64,000 nucleotides of DNA from Pseudomonas fluorescens. Lineage in GTDB: Bacteria; Pseudomonadota; Gammaproteobacteria; Pseudomonadales; Pseudomonadaceae. The notes below the pieces were generated by a model. It was given only the letters and a program-made list of their open reading frames with translations, was not told where the DNA came from and ran no database searches. Both the position numbers and the translations under genes were made by a program. The stretch spans positions 2,356,001 to 2,420,000 of the forward strand of contig LR782234.1 of the NCBI GenBank assembly GCA_902825215.1, written 5' to 3'. This document shows positions 27,254-36,586 of the stretch, piece after piece (the first letter of the stretch is position 1; every line of letters starts with the position of its first letter).

Positions 27254-27493
27254 TGCACGGCTCCTGAGATCAATGGCGGGTGTATCGCGAAATCGTTTCA
27301 GCGTGGTGAATCCGCAGCGTTTTGGCAATCCTGATCATTCACGCAATCGTGCATTGATTCTGGACGGCTTCGGGCAAGAAGCAAGGGGTGGCAGCACATC
27401 GGTGAACCGCAGTGCTGCGGGCCTCATTGCGCTGCCCGGCTTTGGTTTGTCGAGTCAGGCTCAGGTTCGCTTCGGGCTATCGGCGCAGGGCGG

Positions 27494-27877
27494 TCAGGTA
27501 ACGTATTGCGCAATACCATTGCCAAACGACCAGTTCTCTTTCTTCACCTCGATCAGATTGATGAACACGTCTTCCAGACGCACCGCCAATTCAGCGTGCA
27601 GGTTATCGGCGATGGTTTTGAACAACAGCTGCTTCTTCTCCACTGACCGGCCCTCGCTGATGGTGATCTGAATGAACACCACGCCGTCGCTGCGCCGAAT
27701 GCCGAGGTATTGCGGGTCGTAAACCAGGTGCTGCGCATCGTGCTCGGTGAGAATCTGGAAATTGTCATGTTCCGGCACATCGATGCAGCTGCGCAGGGCG
27801 GCATAGATCTGTTCGCCGATACGCTTTGCGAAGGTGGCGTTGGGGTTTTGTTTTATGTCGATGCGAACGAGGGGCAT
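27494..27877 (-). CDS. Tautomerase-family protein
   Basis: 127 aa beginning M-Pro-L-V-R-I-D. Pro-1 after Met removal is the catalytic base of the 4-oxalocrotonate tautomerase superfamily. The long form (two beta-alpha-beta units, with Arg-containing FIQITISEGRSVEKKQLLFK) resembles MSAD/MIF-type members. Its gene is 240 bp from the 2-hydroxyacid dehydrogenase on the same strand. Substrate unknown. Confidence 0.85.
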   Translation of the reverse strand: MPLVRIDIKQNPNATFAKRIGEQIYAALRSCIDVPEHDNFQILTEHDAQHLVYDPQYLGIRRSDGVVFIQITISEGRSVEKKQLLFKTIADNLHAELAVRLEDVFINLIEVKKENWSFGNGIAQYVT

Positions 27878-28086
27878 GAGGTGGCTCCTGAGAGTGGGGA
27901 ACTACTACACGCTAGATGACGTGGGCCAAATTGAAAGTATCGGAGAGTGAACTGACGTAGCCAGGCGACTGACGAAACTCGCGGATTTTGCCTACGCATT
28001 CGGCAGATCGATCTGCTATCCGGCACACGGGATAACAAGAAATCATAAAGCCAGGGCAGACATTGCCAGCAGCCAGGGAAGGCGAA

Positions 28087-28281
28087 ATGCTCAGGAACGA
28101 TCGTGAAAATCTCGAACTCGACAGGCTGGAGAACGAGTCGCGCAAACTCGTGGCCGAACGACAAAAGCTTCTGGCGGAAGAAAAAAAGCTTGTTCGGGAG
28201 ACGAGTTTATATCCGCTCGCAGTGTTGGCTGGGGTCGTGACCGCGGTCACTGCAGTCGCAGGGGTTTTTTTCAAATCATGA
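28087..28281 (+). CDS. Small coiled-coil, single-span membrane protein
   Basis: 64 aa starting MLRNDRENLELDRLENESRK at ATG 28087, with GGAAGG 6 nt upstream. Residues 1-42 are a strongly charged coiled coil; residues ~43-62 (YPLAVLAGVVTAVTAVAGVFF) form one TM segment. No enzyme motif. The next small gene, 50 bp downstream, has a similar charged-helix-plus-TM layout. Function unknown. Confidence 0.65.
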   Translation: MLRNDRENLELDRLENESRKLVAERQKLLAEEKKLVRETSLYPLAVLAGVVTAVTAVAGVFFKS

Positions 28282-28331
28282 GTATGAACGCTGTATAACC
28301 GACAAACGCGGGACGCAGAGGGAGGGCCAGT

Positions 28332-28502
28332 ATGAGTACCTATGATCGCAAAGCCAGAATGGAAGCAATGGAGCGGGAACATGATGAGTGGGCTGAAAGA
28401 ATGCGTATCAAAAACAAGGGTGACATGTACCCGATCTGGGGGATGTTGGGTTTCGGGATTTTTTGCATGTCACTGGGATTTCTGCTGGCCCGCACGATCT
28501 GA
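28332..28502 (+). CDS. 56-aa charged-helix membrane protein
   Basis: Begins MSTYDRKARMEAMEREHDEW; a charged helix (~1-30) precedes one hydrophobic span (MYPIWGMLGFGIFCMSLGFLL). ATG 28332 has GGAGGG with 6-nt spacing. It follows the other small coiled-coil/TM gene and both probably form one transcript. Family not recognised. Confidence 0.6.
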   Translation: MSTYDRKARMEAMEREHDEWAERMRIKNKGDMYPIWGMLGFGIFCMSLGFLLARTI

Positions 28503-28749
28503 GCCTATTTCCCGGTAACACGCGGTCAGAATTCAAAAGCGACGTCTGGCGTGTCTGTTTGCGACAGATTTCTTCCCGAAAACGACGCTGCATTCATCTG
28601 CTCCGCACAACCATTCCTCAGCTAAGTCTTTGCTTCTGTTGATTTATCACGGAGAATCGCGCCCCTGTTTCGGCCGGAGCATGTCTGTCGGTTTTTTCCG
28701 ACGCGTCCTGACCGAGTGGCAAGTGACCGGAATGCGGAGATCCGACCGG

Positions 28750-30030
28750 ATGAATGATCAGGCCAATAGCGTCGACGAGCGCTTTGATGCAGCAGCACCC
28801 GCTGAACTTTCGAGCTGGAATCGCCAGGACACCACCTGGATGTTGGGACTGTTCGGAACGGCCATTGGCGCCGGCACCCTGTTTCTGCCGATCAATGCGG
28901 GCCTTGGAGGCTTCTGGCCGCTGGTGATCCTCGCGCTGCTGGCGTTCCCGATGACATTCTATGCGCACCGAGGTCTGACCCGTTTCGTGTTGTCCGGACG
29001 TGAAGGCGCCGACATCACCGAAGTCGTCGAACAGCATTTCGGCATCAAGGCCGGCGCACTGATCACGTTGCTGTACTTCTTCGCCATCTTTCCCATCCTG
29101 CTGATCTACAGCGTCGGCCTGACCAATACGGTCGCCAGTTTTCTCGAACACCAACTGCACATCACGCCGCCGCCACGGGCGCTGCTGTCGTTCGTGCTGA
29201 TCCTCGGTTTGCTGGCAGTCGTGCGTTGCGGTGAGCAGGCGATCGTCAAAGCGATGAGCCTGATGGTCTACCCGTTTATCGTTGCGCTGCTGTTTCTCGC
29301 GGTGTACCTGCTCCCGCACTGGAACGGCGGTATTCTCGCCACCGCATCGCACGTACCGGCACCGTCTGAGCTGTTGCTTACGCTGTGGCTGGCGATTACG
29401 GTGATGGTGTTCTCATTCAACCATTCGCCAATCATCTCGGCCTTTGCGGTCGATCAGAAGCGACGCTACGGCCAGCACGCAGAGGAGCGCAGTTCGCAGA
29501 TCCTGTCGCGCGCCCATGCATTGATGGTGCTGATGGTGATGTTCTTCGTGTTCAGTTGCGTGCTGACGCTGTCGCCGGAGCAACTGGCTGAGGCCAAGGC
29601 GCAGAACCTGTCGATCCTGTCGTACCTGGCCAACCACTTCAGCAACCCGACCATTGCCTTTGCGGCGCCGTTGATTGCGTTTGTGGCAATCTCCAAGTCG
29701 TTCCTCGGCCACTACATCGGTGCCAGTGAGGGTCTGAAAGGCTTGATCATCAAGAGCGGCAAGCGTCCGGGGGCCAAGGCACTGGATCGCATCGTCGCGG
29801 CGCTCATGCTGGTGATCTGCTGGATCGTGGCGACACTGAACCCGAGCATCCTGGGAATGATCGAGACGATTGGCGGCCCGGTGATCGCGGCGATTCTGTT
29901 CCTGATGCCGATGTATGCGATTCGCAAAGTGCCGGCCATGGCGCGCTATCGTGGGCAGGCATCTAATGTGTTTGTTACGGCGGTAGGTCTGGTAGCGATT
30001 TCGGCGCTGGTTTACAAACTGGCGATGTAG
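28750..30030 (+). CDS. HAAAP-family amino-acid (serine-type) transporter
   Basis: 426 aa, about 11 TM segments. SdaC/TdcC hallmarks: DTTWMLGLFGTAIGAGTLFL at the N-terminus, FNHSPIISAF in the middle and ISKSFLGHYIGASEGL later. It should import serine or threonine with protons. I start at ATG 28750; in-frame codons upstream (28630, 28732) would add up to 40 residues without homology. An intrinsic terminator follows. Confidence 0.88.
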   Translation: MNDQANSVDERFDAAAPAELSSWNRQDTTWMLGLFGTAIGAGTLFLPINAGLGGFWPLVILALLAFPMTFYAHRGLTRFVLSGREGADITEVVEQHFGIKAGALITLLYFFAIFPILLIYSVGLTNTVASFLEHQLHITPPPRALLSFVLILGLLAVVRCGEQAIVKAMSLMVYPFIVALLFLAVYLLPHWNGGILATASHVPAPSELLLTLWLAITVMVFSFNHSPIISAFAVDQKRRYGQHAEERSSQILSRAHALMVLMVMFFVFSCVLTLSPEQLAEAKAQNLSILSYLANHFSNPTIAFAAPLIAFVAISKSFLGHYIGASEGLKGLIIKSGKRPGAKALDRIVAALMLVICWIVATLNPSILGMIETIGGPVIAAILFLMPMYAIRKVPAMARYRGQASNVFVTAVGLVAISALVYKLAM

Positions 30031-30049
30031 CGCGGCTTCAATCGATAAG

Positions 30050-30085
30050 AACCGCTGTGCCTGCTCGGGCACAGCGGTTTTTTTT
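30050..30085 (+). terminator. Intrinsic terminator
   Basis: AACCGCTGTGCC and GGGCACAGCGGTT form a near-perfect stem around TGCTC-type loop, followed by eight Ts, at the end of the transporter gene. Confidence 0.92.
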
Positions 30086-30130
30086 GGCTCGCAAGCGGTG
30101 AGTCATTAGCAATGATGTCGACTGACAATC

Positions 30131-30226
30131 CGCCATCGCTGGCAAGCCAGCTCCCACAGGGTCATGTGTAAACTCACCCTCTTGAAAGCGCCATAAACCC
30201 CTGTGGGAGCTGGCTTGCCAGCGATG
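30131..30226. repeat. REP pair, second type (inverted)
   Basis: CATCGCTGGCAAGCCAGCTC then CCACAGG (30134-30160) faces its inverse (30200-30226). This AGCTGGCTTGCCAGCGATG type recurs at 33938, 34001 and 39529. Confidence 0.85.
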
Positions 30227-30260
30227 AGGTCCGAACGGCACCCACCCTCCATCAGGCATA

Positions 30261-30299
30261 AAAAAACGCCGCTCATCTCACGATGGGCGGCGTTTTTTA
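30261..30299 (-). terminator. Intrinsic terminator of acnB
   Basis: AAAAAACGCCGC and GCGGCGTTTTTT pair perfectly around a 14-nt loop, 14 bp beyond the acnB stop. On the minus strand the stem ends in a T run. Confidence 0.9.
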
Positions 30300-30312
30300 T
30301 TGCCTTGCAGCG

Positions 30313-32922
30313 TTAGGCTTGAACGACCGGGATCTTGGCGTTCGCAGCCGCTTCACGGAACTCGGCGATCTGGTCGAAGGACAGGTAACGGTAGACATCG
30401 GCCGCCATGCTGTCGATCTTGCCAGCGTATTCCATGTACTCCTCGACGGTCGGCAGGCGACCCAGGATCGAAGCAACGGACGCCAGCTCGGCCGAGGCCA
30501 GGTAGACGTTCGCGCCGTCGCCCAGACGGTTCGGGAAGTTACGGGTCGAAGTCGAGACCACGGTGCTGTTCGGCTCAACGCGTGCCTGGTTACCCATGCA
30601 CAGCGAGCAGCCTGGCATTTCCATGCGTGCGCCGGCCTTGGCGTAGATGCCGTAGTAGCCTTCTTCGGTCAGCTGGTGAGCGTCCATTTTAGTCGGCGGC
30701 GACAGCCACAGACGGGTTGGCAGCTGACCCTTGACCTGATCCAGCAGTTTACCGGCAGCGCGGAAGTGACCGATGTTGGTCATGCACGAACCGATGAACA
30801 CTTCGTCGATCTTCTCGCCAGCAACGCTGGACAGCAGACGGGCGTCGTCCGGATCGTTTGGCGCGCAGAGCACAGGCTCGTTGATCTCGGCCAGATCGAT
30901 TTCGATGACTTCGGCGTATTCGGCGTCGGCATCGGCTTCCATCAGCTCAGGGTTGGCGATCCAGGCTTCCATCGCTTGCGCGCGACGTTCCAGAGTACGC
31001 GCATCGCCGTAGCCTTCGCCGATCATCCAGCGCAGCAGGGTGATGTTGGACTGCAGGTACTCGGTGATCGACTCTTTCGACAGCTTGATGGTGCAACCGG
31101 CAGCCGAACGTTCGGCCGAGGCGTCGGACAGTTCGAACGCCTGCTCCAGGGTCAGACCTTCCAGACCTTCGATTTCCAGGATGCGGCCGGAGAAGGCGTT
31201 TTTCTTGCCTTTCTTCTCGACGGTCAGCAGACCGTTCTGGATGGCGAAGTAAGGAATGGCATGAACCAGGTCACGCAGGGTGATGCCAGGTTTCATCTTG
31301 CCTTTGAAGCGCACCAGGATCGATTCCGGCATGTCCAGCGGCATGACGCCAGTGGCTGCAGCAAATGCCACCAGACCGGAACCGGCCGGGAACGAAATGC
31401 CCATCGGGAAACGGGTGTGCGAGTCACCACCGGTACCAACGGTATCCGGCAGCAGCATGCGGTTCAGCCACGAGTGGATGATGCCGTCGCCCGGACGCAG
31501 GGAAACGCCACCGCGGGTCATGATGAAGTCAGGCAGGGTGTGGTGGGTGGTCACGTCGATCGGCTTTGGATAGGCCGCGGTGTGGCAGAACGACTGCATC
31601 ACCAGATCAGCGGAGAAGCCCAGGCACGCCAGGTCTTTCAGTTCGTCACGGGTCATCGGACCAGTGGTGTCCTGAGAACCCACGGTGGTCATTTTCGGTT
31701 CGCAGTAGGTGCCAGGACGCACGCCTTGGCCTTCCGCCAGACCGCACGCCTTGCCGACCATTTTCTGCGCCAGGGTGAAACCCTTGGTGCTTTCAGCCGG
31801 AGCTTCAGGCTTCTTGAACAGATCGAACGCTGGCAGACCCAGTTCGGCGCGAGCCTTCTCGGTCAGGCCACGGCCGATGATCAACGGGATACGACCGCCG
31901 GCACGGACTTCGTCCAGCAGCACCGGGGTTTTCATTTCGAAGGTGGTGATGACTTCGTCGGTACCGTGCTTGCAGACTTTGCCAGCGTGCGGGTACAGGT
32001 CGATCACATCGCCCATGTTCATGTTCGACACGTCGAACTCGATCGGCAGGGCGCCGGCATCTTCCATGGTGTTGTAGAAGATCGGAGCGATCTTGCTGCC
32101 GAAGCAGAAACCGCCAGCGCGCTTGTTCGGCACGTACGGGATATCGTCGCCGAAGAACCACAGCACCGAGTTGGTGGCCGATTTACGCGAAGAACCGGTA
32201 CCGACCACGTCACCGACGTAGGCGATCGGGAAGCCCTGGCCGCGCATTTCTTCGATCTGCTTCATCGGGCCGGTTTTGCCTTGCTCGTCCGGAACGATGC
32301 CGTCACGGGCCATTTTCAGCATGGCCAGGGCGTGCAGCGGGATGTCAGGACGCGACCAGGCGTCTGGTGCCGGGGAGAGGTCGTCGGTGTTGGTTTCGCC
32401 GGTGACCTTGAATACGCGCAGGCTGATCTTGTCGGCCAGCACCGGGCGCTTCTTGAACCACTCGCCGTCAGCCCAGGATTGCAGCACGGCCTTGGCGTGA
32501 ACGTTGCCGTTCTTGGCTTTTTCAGCCACATCGTGGAAGGCGTCGAACATCAGCAGGGTGTGCTTGAGTTCTTCGGCGGCGACAGGCGCCAGCTCGGCGT
32601 CGTCCAGCAGTTCAACGAGGGTGACAATGTTGTAGCCGCCCTGCATGGTGCCGAGCAGTTCGACAGCGCGTTTCTTGTCCAGCAGAGGGGAAGAGGCTTC
32701 GCCCTTGGCCAGTGCAGACAGGAAGCCGGCCTTGACGTAGGCGGCTTCGTCCACTCCAGGCGGTACGCGGTTGGTGATCAGGTCAACGAGGAAAGCTTCT
32801 TCGCCAGCCGGAGGGTTCTTCAGCAGCTCGATCAGGCCTGCTGTTTGTTCGGCGTTAAGCGGCTGGGGAACGATACCCAGGGCTGCACGCTCTTCGATAT
32901 GTTTGCGGTAGGCTTCAAGCAC
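30313..32922 (-). CDS. acnB: Aconitate hydratase B
   Basis: The main TCA-cycle aconitase, interconverting citrate and isocitrate with a [4Fe-4S] cluster. Starting at GTG 32922 ([20 protein letters not shown]) gives 869 aa, the usual Pseudomonas length. N-terminal HEAT-like and swivelling domains precede the catalytic core, where cluster-ligand regions [10 protein letters not shown] and [11 protein letters not shown] are visible. GAGGG is 8 nt before the start. A large structured element lies upstream, in what may be the 5' untranslated region. Confidence 0.96.
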   Translation of the reverse strand: MLEAYRKHIEERAALGIVPQPLNAEQTAGLIELLKNPPAGEEAFLVDLITNRVPPGVDEAAYVKAGFLSALAKGEASSPLLDKKRAVELLGTMQGGYNIVTLVELLDDAELAPVAAEELKHTLLMFDAFHDVAEKAKNGNVHAKAVLQSWADGEWFKKRPVLADKISLRVFKVTGETNTDDLSPAPDAWSRPDIPLHALAMLKMARDGIVPDEQGKTGPMKQIEEMRGQGFPIAYVGDVVGTGSSRKSATNSVLWFFGDDIPYVPNKRAGGFCFGSKIAPIFYNTMEDAGALPIEFDVSNMNMGDVIDLYPHAGKVCKHGTDEVITTFEMKTPVLLDEVRAGGRIPLIIGRGLTEKARAELGLPAFDLFKKPEAPAESTKGFTLAQKMVGKACGLAEGQGVRPGTYCEPKMTTVGSQDTTGPMTRDELKDLACLGFSADLVMQSFCHTAAYPKPIDVTTHHTLPDFIMTRGGVSLRPGDGIIHSWLNRMLLPDTVGTGGDSHTRFPMGISFPAGSGLVAFAAATGVMPLDMPESILVRFKGKMKPGITLRDLVHAIPYFAIQNGLLTVEKKGKKNAFSGRILEIEGLEGLTLEQAFELSDASAERSAAGCTIKLSKESITEYLQSNITLLRWMIGEGYGDARTLERRAQAMEAWIANPELMEADADAEYAEVIEIDLAEINEPVLCAPNDPDDARLLSSVAGEKIDEVFIGSCMTNIGHFRAAGKLLDQVKGQLPTRLWLSPPTKMDAHQLTEEGYYGIYAKAGARMEMPGCSLCMGNQARVEPNSTVVSTSTRNFPNRLGDGANVYLASAELASVASILGRLPTVEEYMEYAGKIDSMAADVYRYLSFDQIAEFREAAANAKIPVVQA

Positions 32923-33042
32923 AGTTATTACCCTCATCAGTGGTCCCAAATGGGTGTCCGGGACGCTCGTCGCGAAATGCTCGTACTCATGCGCTGCGTG
33001 GCGTTGTGGGCCGCTTAGCCAGAATTACCGGGCATTCCTTAC

Positions 33043-33183
33043 AGAAGCTGCTTTCAAAGTTTTACGCCTGCAGAACGGGGAGCTGATGAGGGTTGGCGTT
33101 GGGCTTTTCCCCGCTGGAAAAACCCTTCGCCAACACCGCTCTGAAGGAACGACTGTGCTCGTGACGCTTTGAAAACAGCTTCT
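33043..33183. other. 141-bp element with two nested inverted repeats upstream of acnB
   Basis: Outer arms AGAAGCTGCTTTCAAAG (33043-33059) and CTTTGAAAACAGCTTCT (33167-33183) match at 16 of 17 positions. Inside, GGTTGGCGTTGGGCTTTTCC (33091-33110) pairs with the segment 33116-33137 (GGAAAAACCCTTCGCCAACA) with few mismatches around CCGCT. The 468-bp gap holds no gene. It could be a small mobile palindromic element, a 5'-UTR structure of acnB, or a small RNA. Confidence 0.6.
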
Positions 33184-33390
33184 AACGGACATTGGCGCCT
33201 TAAAAGGCTGGCTGATTCTACGGCAAAAAAAATTTAAAGGTAAGTCGCGCTCTATTGGACTTTCGTGGCAATCGGCGCGGTGCCGGCGAAGTCCCGGCGC
33301 GGCTTTGCCCCTGATGTGCGAGGGGTGATCAATGGCCGACAAAGGGCTAACATGCCGGTCTGTTCCGCGTTTCAGTGCCTTGCCTACTTT

Positions 33391-33861
33391 ATGCCCAATC
33401 AGACCATCAAGACTCCCTGCGTCGGCCTCTGCTCCACTGTTTACGGTGACTTGGTCTGCCGTGGCTGCAAGCGTTTCCATCACGAAGTGATTCACTGGAA
33501 CGGTTACAACGAGGAGCAGAAGCGCGCCGTGTGGCTGCGTCTGGAGCAATTGCTGTCACAAGTGATGGCGAGCAAGGTCGAGATCTTCGACCCGGCGCGC
33601 CTGCGTGAACAGCTGGAACAGCGCAAGATCCGCTTCGTGCCGCATCAGTCGGAATATTGCTGGGCCTATCAGTTGATTGCCCGCGGGGCGCGGGTGATCG
33701 TTAATCTGGAAGCGTACGGGATGGTCTTGCTGCCGGAGTTTCGCGACTGGAACCTGCCGGAACTGCGCGATGCCATTGATCGGGAATTCTTCCTGCTGTC
33801 GGAAGCGCATTATCAGCGCTACATCGCCCCCGGTTTCCTCAGAGACGCCTTTGGCGCCTGA
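33391..33861 (+). CDS. DUF1289 protein
   Basis: 156 aa. N-terminal DUF1289 signature with four cysteines (Cys10, 14, 23, 26: TPCVGLC...DLVCRGCKRF) likely binding a metal or Fe-S centre, followed by HEVIHWNGYNEEQKRAVW. The C-terminal ~100 residues (EYCWAYQLIARGARVIVNLE) extend beyond the short DUF1289-only proteins, as usual in Pseudomonas. No strong ribosome-binding site at ATG 33391; further upstream frames look non-coding. Confidence 0.82.
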   Translation: MPNQTIKTPCVGLCSTVYGDLVCRGCKRFHHEVIHWNGYNEEQKRAVWLRLEQLLSQVMASKVEIFDPARLREQLEQRKIRFVPHQSEYCWAYQLIARGARVIVNLEAYGMVLLPEFRDWNLPELRDAIDREFFLLSEAHYQRYIAPGFLRDAFGA

Positions 33862-33874
33862 AGACCCAAAGCCT

Positions 33875-34090
33875 CGCGAGCAGGCTCGCTCCCACAGTAA
33901 TTGGGGGTGGAATACAGATCCGAGGCATCAGCTGATCCTGTGGGAGCTGGCTTGCCAGCGATGAGGTCGGCCCATCCAGTATCAATGTGACTGACACACC
34001 GCCATCGCTGGCAAGCCAGCTCCCACAGGGGAATGCATTCAGCTGCTGAAATGCATTTCAAATGTGGGAGCGAGCCTGCTCGCGAAGGCG
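33875..34090. repeat. Nested cluster of four REP elements
   Basis: An outer inverted pair of the GAGCCTGCTCGCGA type (33875-33897 and 34063-34090) encloses an inner inverted pair of the AGCTGGCTTGCCAGCGATG type (33938-33965 and 34001-34030). It separates the convergent DUF1289 and universal stress genes. Confidence 0.88.
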
Positions 34091-34111
34091 CCAGTCCAGG
34101 CACCGCCATCC

Positions 34112-34975
34112 TTAATGTTTCACCGCCAGCTCCACCAGATGATCCTCAACCTCCTGCGGCTTGAGTACCAGCACGTCGCTTTCCAGCGCGTCCAGCACTG
34201 CTTCGGCCGTATTGCCGATCAACGCGCCCGAGAGGCCGCTGCGCGCCACGGTGCCAATCACCGTCACCGCCGCCTGCAGCTTGTGCGCCAGATACGGGAT
34301 CAACACGTCCGCCGGGCCTTCTTCGATGTGCAAATGCTCGTCATCGACATCGAACTCGGCCTGAAACGCCCGACATTGTTCGCGATATTTTGCTTCTATC
34401 GTCGATTTGAGCTGAAAGGTCGGGTCGGCCGCCGAGAGCATCGGCGATGGATGCGCGGTAATCACATGCAAGTGCGCCTTGGCCAGGCTGGCGATGTCGT
34501 AGCCGTGATCAATGATGGTGGTGTGCAGATGCCGGTGTTCGCCATCGGCATTGCCGACGTCGATTGCCGCCAGAATCACCCGGTCTTTCCATGAGCCCGT
34601 GGTTTTCACCAGCAGCACCGGGGTAGGGCAGTGGCGCAGCAGTTTCCAGTCCGCCGGGGTCAGCAGGGCTTTTTTCAACGGGCTGTCGGGGAAGTGCTGT
34701 TTGATCACCAGCCCGCAACCTTCGGCCTGCTGCACGTCGATGATGGTTTCGTGCAGGCTTTCGTTCCATGCCTGTTCAGTGGTCACGCTGAAGCCTTCGG
34801 CCAGCAGCGCAGCCTTGAGCACGCTGAGCAGGCCGGCGTGGTCACGCTTCTTGTCGCATACCAGCAGGTGCAGATGGGCCTGGGTCACACCGGCGATCAG
34901 CTTGGCGCGTTTAAGCGCCAGACTTTCCGCGTGTTCGGGTTCGATGACCACCAGAATGCTGCGAATGGCTTGCAT
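34112..34975 (-). CDS. Tandem universal stress protein (UspE-like)
   Basis: 287 aa with two Usp domains. The first (~1-135) starts MQAIRSILVVIEPEHAESLA and ends PTPVLLVKTTG. The second (~140-285) has VILAAIDVGNADG and the nucleotide-loop-like VIGTVARSGLSGALIGNTAE, followed by DVLVLKP. GGAGAC precedes ATG 34975; longer frames upstream read through the antisense of miaE. Such tandem proteins are induced by anaerobic or energy stress in Pseudomonas. Confidence 0.88.
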   Translation of the reverse strand: MQAIRSILVVIEPEHAESLALKRAKLIAGVTQAHLHLLVCDKKRDHAGLLSVLKAALLAEGFSVTTEQAWNESLHETIIDVQQAEGCGLVIKQHFPDSPLKKALLTPADWKLLRHCPTPVLLVKTTGSWKDRVILAAIDVGNADGEHRHLHTTIIDHGYDIASLAKAHLHVITAHPSPMLSAADPTFQLKSTIEAKYREQCRAFQAEFDVDDEHLHIEEGPADVLIPYLAHKLQAAVTVIGTVARSGLSGALIGNTAEAVLDALESDVLVLKPQEVEDHLVELAVKH

Positions 34976-35134
34976 GAGCGGAGTCTCCAGCAAAGAAAAG
35001 GCACGGCGTTGCACAACTATAGTTGCTACCCGAACGTCTGCGACTTGATGCATATCAACAGCCGCCGCTGGTGGTCTGCGGGCAGGCCGGTATAATCGGC
35101 GCCCTTCGCTCGAACACCTTTTACCGTGAGCCCC

Positions 35135-35737
35135 ATGATCCTTCCCGAAATCCACGAATTCCTTGGCTGCCGCACGCCCGACGCCTGGGTCCAGGCGGCA
35201 CTGGCCGATCAGGAAACCCTGCTGATCGATCACAAGAACTGCGAGTTCAAGGCCGCCAGCACGGCGCTGAGCCTGATTGCCAAGTACCACGCCCATGTCG
35301 ACCTGATCAACATGATGTCGCGCCTGGCCCGGGAAGAACTGGTGCACCACGAGCAAGTCATGCGCATCATGAAGCGGCGCAAGATCGAGTTGCGTCAGCT
35401 GCACGCCGGCCGCTACGCCTCGGGCCTGCGCAAGGTGGTGCGCAGCCACGAACCGGTGAAACTGGTGGATACGCTGGTGGTTGGTGCTTTCATCGAAGCG
35501 CGCAGTTGCGAACGCTTTGAAGCATTGGTGCCGCATCTGGACGAAGAACTGGGCAAGTTTTATTTCGGTTTGCTGAAAAGCGAGGCGCGGCACTTTCAGG
35601 GTTATCTCAAATTGGCCTATCAGTATGGTGATGCCAAGGATGTCGCGCAGGTGATCGACCGCGTCCGTGCGGCCGAGCAGGAACTGATCGAATCGCCGGA
35701 TGAGGAATTCCGCTTCCACAGCGGTGTGCCCGCCTGA
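35135..35737 (+). CDS. miaE: tRNA-(ms2io6A)-hydroxylase
   Basis: MiaE hydroxylates the isopentenyl side chain of ms2i6A37 in tRNA using a ferritin-like di-iron site. The 200-aa protein shows the ligand-bearing helices: DHKNCEFKAASTALSLIAKY, LAREELVHHEQVMRIM, GAFIEARSCERFEAL and LLKSEARHFQGYLKLA (Glu and His pairs). I start at ATG 35135; a GTG at 35126 is possible. The gene is monocistronic and a terminator follows. Confidence 0.93.
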   Translation: MILPEIHEFLGCRTPDAWVQAALADQETLLIDHKNCEFKAASTALSLIAKYHAHVDLINMMSRLAREELVHHEQVMRIMKRRKIELRQLHAGRYASGLRKVVRSHEPVKLVDTLVVGAFIEARSCERFEALVPHLDEELGKFYFGLLKSEARHFQGYLKLAYQYGDAKDVAQVIDRVRAAEQELIESPDEEFRFHSGVPA

Positions 35738-35773
35738 ATTTGTTAAAAACTCTTAAGAGTATGAAACATCACC

Positions 35774-35800
35774 GAAAACCGGCCCGAGTGGCCGGTTTTT
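35774..35800 (+). terminator. Intrinsic terminator of miaE
   Basis: AAAACCGGCC and GGCCGGTTTTT flank a CGAGT loop, with a T run on the + strand. Confidence 0.9.
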
Positions 35801-35878
35801 GCTGTCTGCCGTCATCGCCTGTTCGATGAATGCCAGCATAATATCGGCCCTTCCACGTTTGGCTTGGCAACGGTTGTT

Positions 35879-36586
35879 ATGGATAACCTGGGTTTCGGCA
35901 AAGTTCTGCTGGTCGAAGACGATGAGCGTCTCGCCGCACTGATCGCACACTTTCTTGAGCAACATGGCTACGAGGTACGCACGGTGCATCGCGGCGATCT
36001 GGCCATGGCTGCATTCCTGGAATTCAAGCCGAAAGTGCTGGTGCTCGACCTGATGTTGCCGGGGCAGAGCGGTTTGCAGGTCTGCCGGGAAGTTCGCAGT
36101 GTCTCGGACACGCCGATCGTGATCCTCACCGCCAAGGAAGACGATCTCGATCACATCCTCGGTCTGGAATCCGGCGCTGACGATTACGTGATCAAACCGA
36201 TCAAACCGCCGGTGTTGCTCGCGCGGCTGCGGGCGTTGCAACGGCGGCAGACGCCGGACACCAGCGTCGTCAGTTTCCTCGAGTTCGGGCAATTGAGCAT
36301 CGACCGCAGTTGCCGGGAAGTGCGCCTGACCGGTGAGCTGATCGAGCTGACCACCATGGAGTTCGAATTGCTCTGGTTGCTCGCCAGCGCGGCGGGCAAG
36401 ATTCTTTCCCGCGATGACATTCTCAATCGCATGCGCGGCATTGCCTTCGACGGCCTCAATCGCAGCGTCGACGTCTACATCAGCAAGTTGCGCAACAAGC
36501 TCAAGGACAACCCTCGCGAGCCGGTGTGCATCAAGACCGTGTGGGGCAAGGGCTATCTGTTCAATCCGTTCGCGTGGGAGCTCTAG
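35879..36586 (+). CDS. RstA-like response regulator
   Basis: 235-aa OmpR-family regulator. Receiver: acidic EDD at 13-15, Asp57 in VLDLMLPGQSG, Lys in VIKPIKPPVLLARL. Winged helix from ~130: LTTMEFELLWLLASAAGKIL, RSVDVYISKLRNKLKDNP, IKTVWGKGYLFNP. It directly abuts the kinase gene (stop TAG then ATG). Sequence character and partner resemble E. coli RstA. The ATG at 35879 has a weak ribosome-binding site; TTG 35864 is the alternative. Confidence 0.88.
   Translation: MDNLGFGKVLLVEDDERLAALIAHFLEQHGYEVRTVHRGDLAMAAFLEFKPKVLVLDLMLPGQSGLQVCREVRSVSDTPIVILTAKEDDLDHILGLESGADDYVIKPIKPPVLLARLRALQRRQTPDTSVVSFLEFGQLSIDRSCREVRLTGELIELTTMEFELLWLLASAAGKILSRDDILNRMRGIAFDGLNRSVDVYISKLRNKLKDNPREPVCIKTVWGKGYLFNPFAWEL

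Noticed and set aside
30283..33018. 911-codon open frame on the + strand
   Set aside because: It is the antisense of acnB; the minus-strand protein is a full-length aconitase. High GC creates long stop-free shadows.
33873..34090. Regularly spaced similar sequences suggesting a CRISPR array
   Set aside because: The repeats alternate in orientation and belong to two palindromic REP types; spacing is irregular and no cas genes are present.
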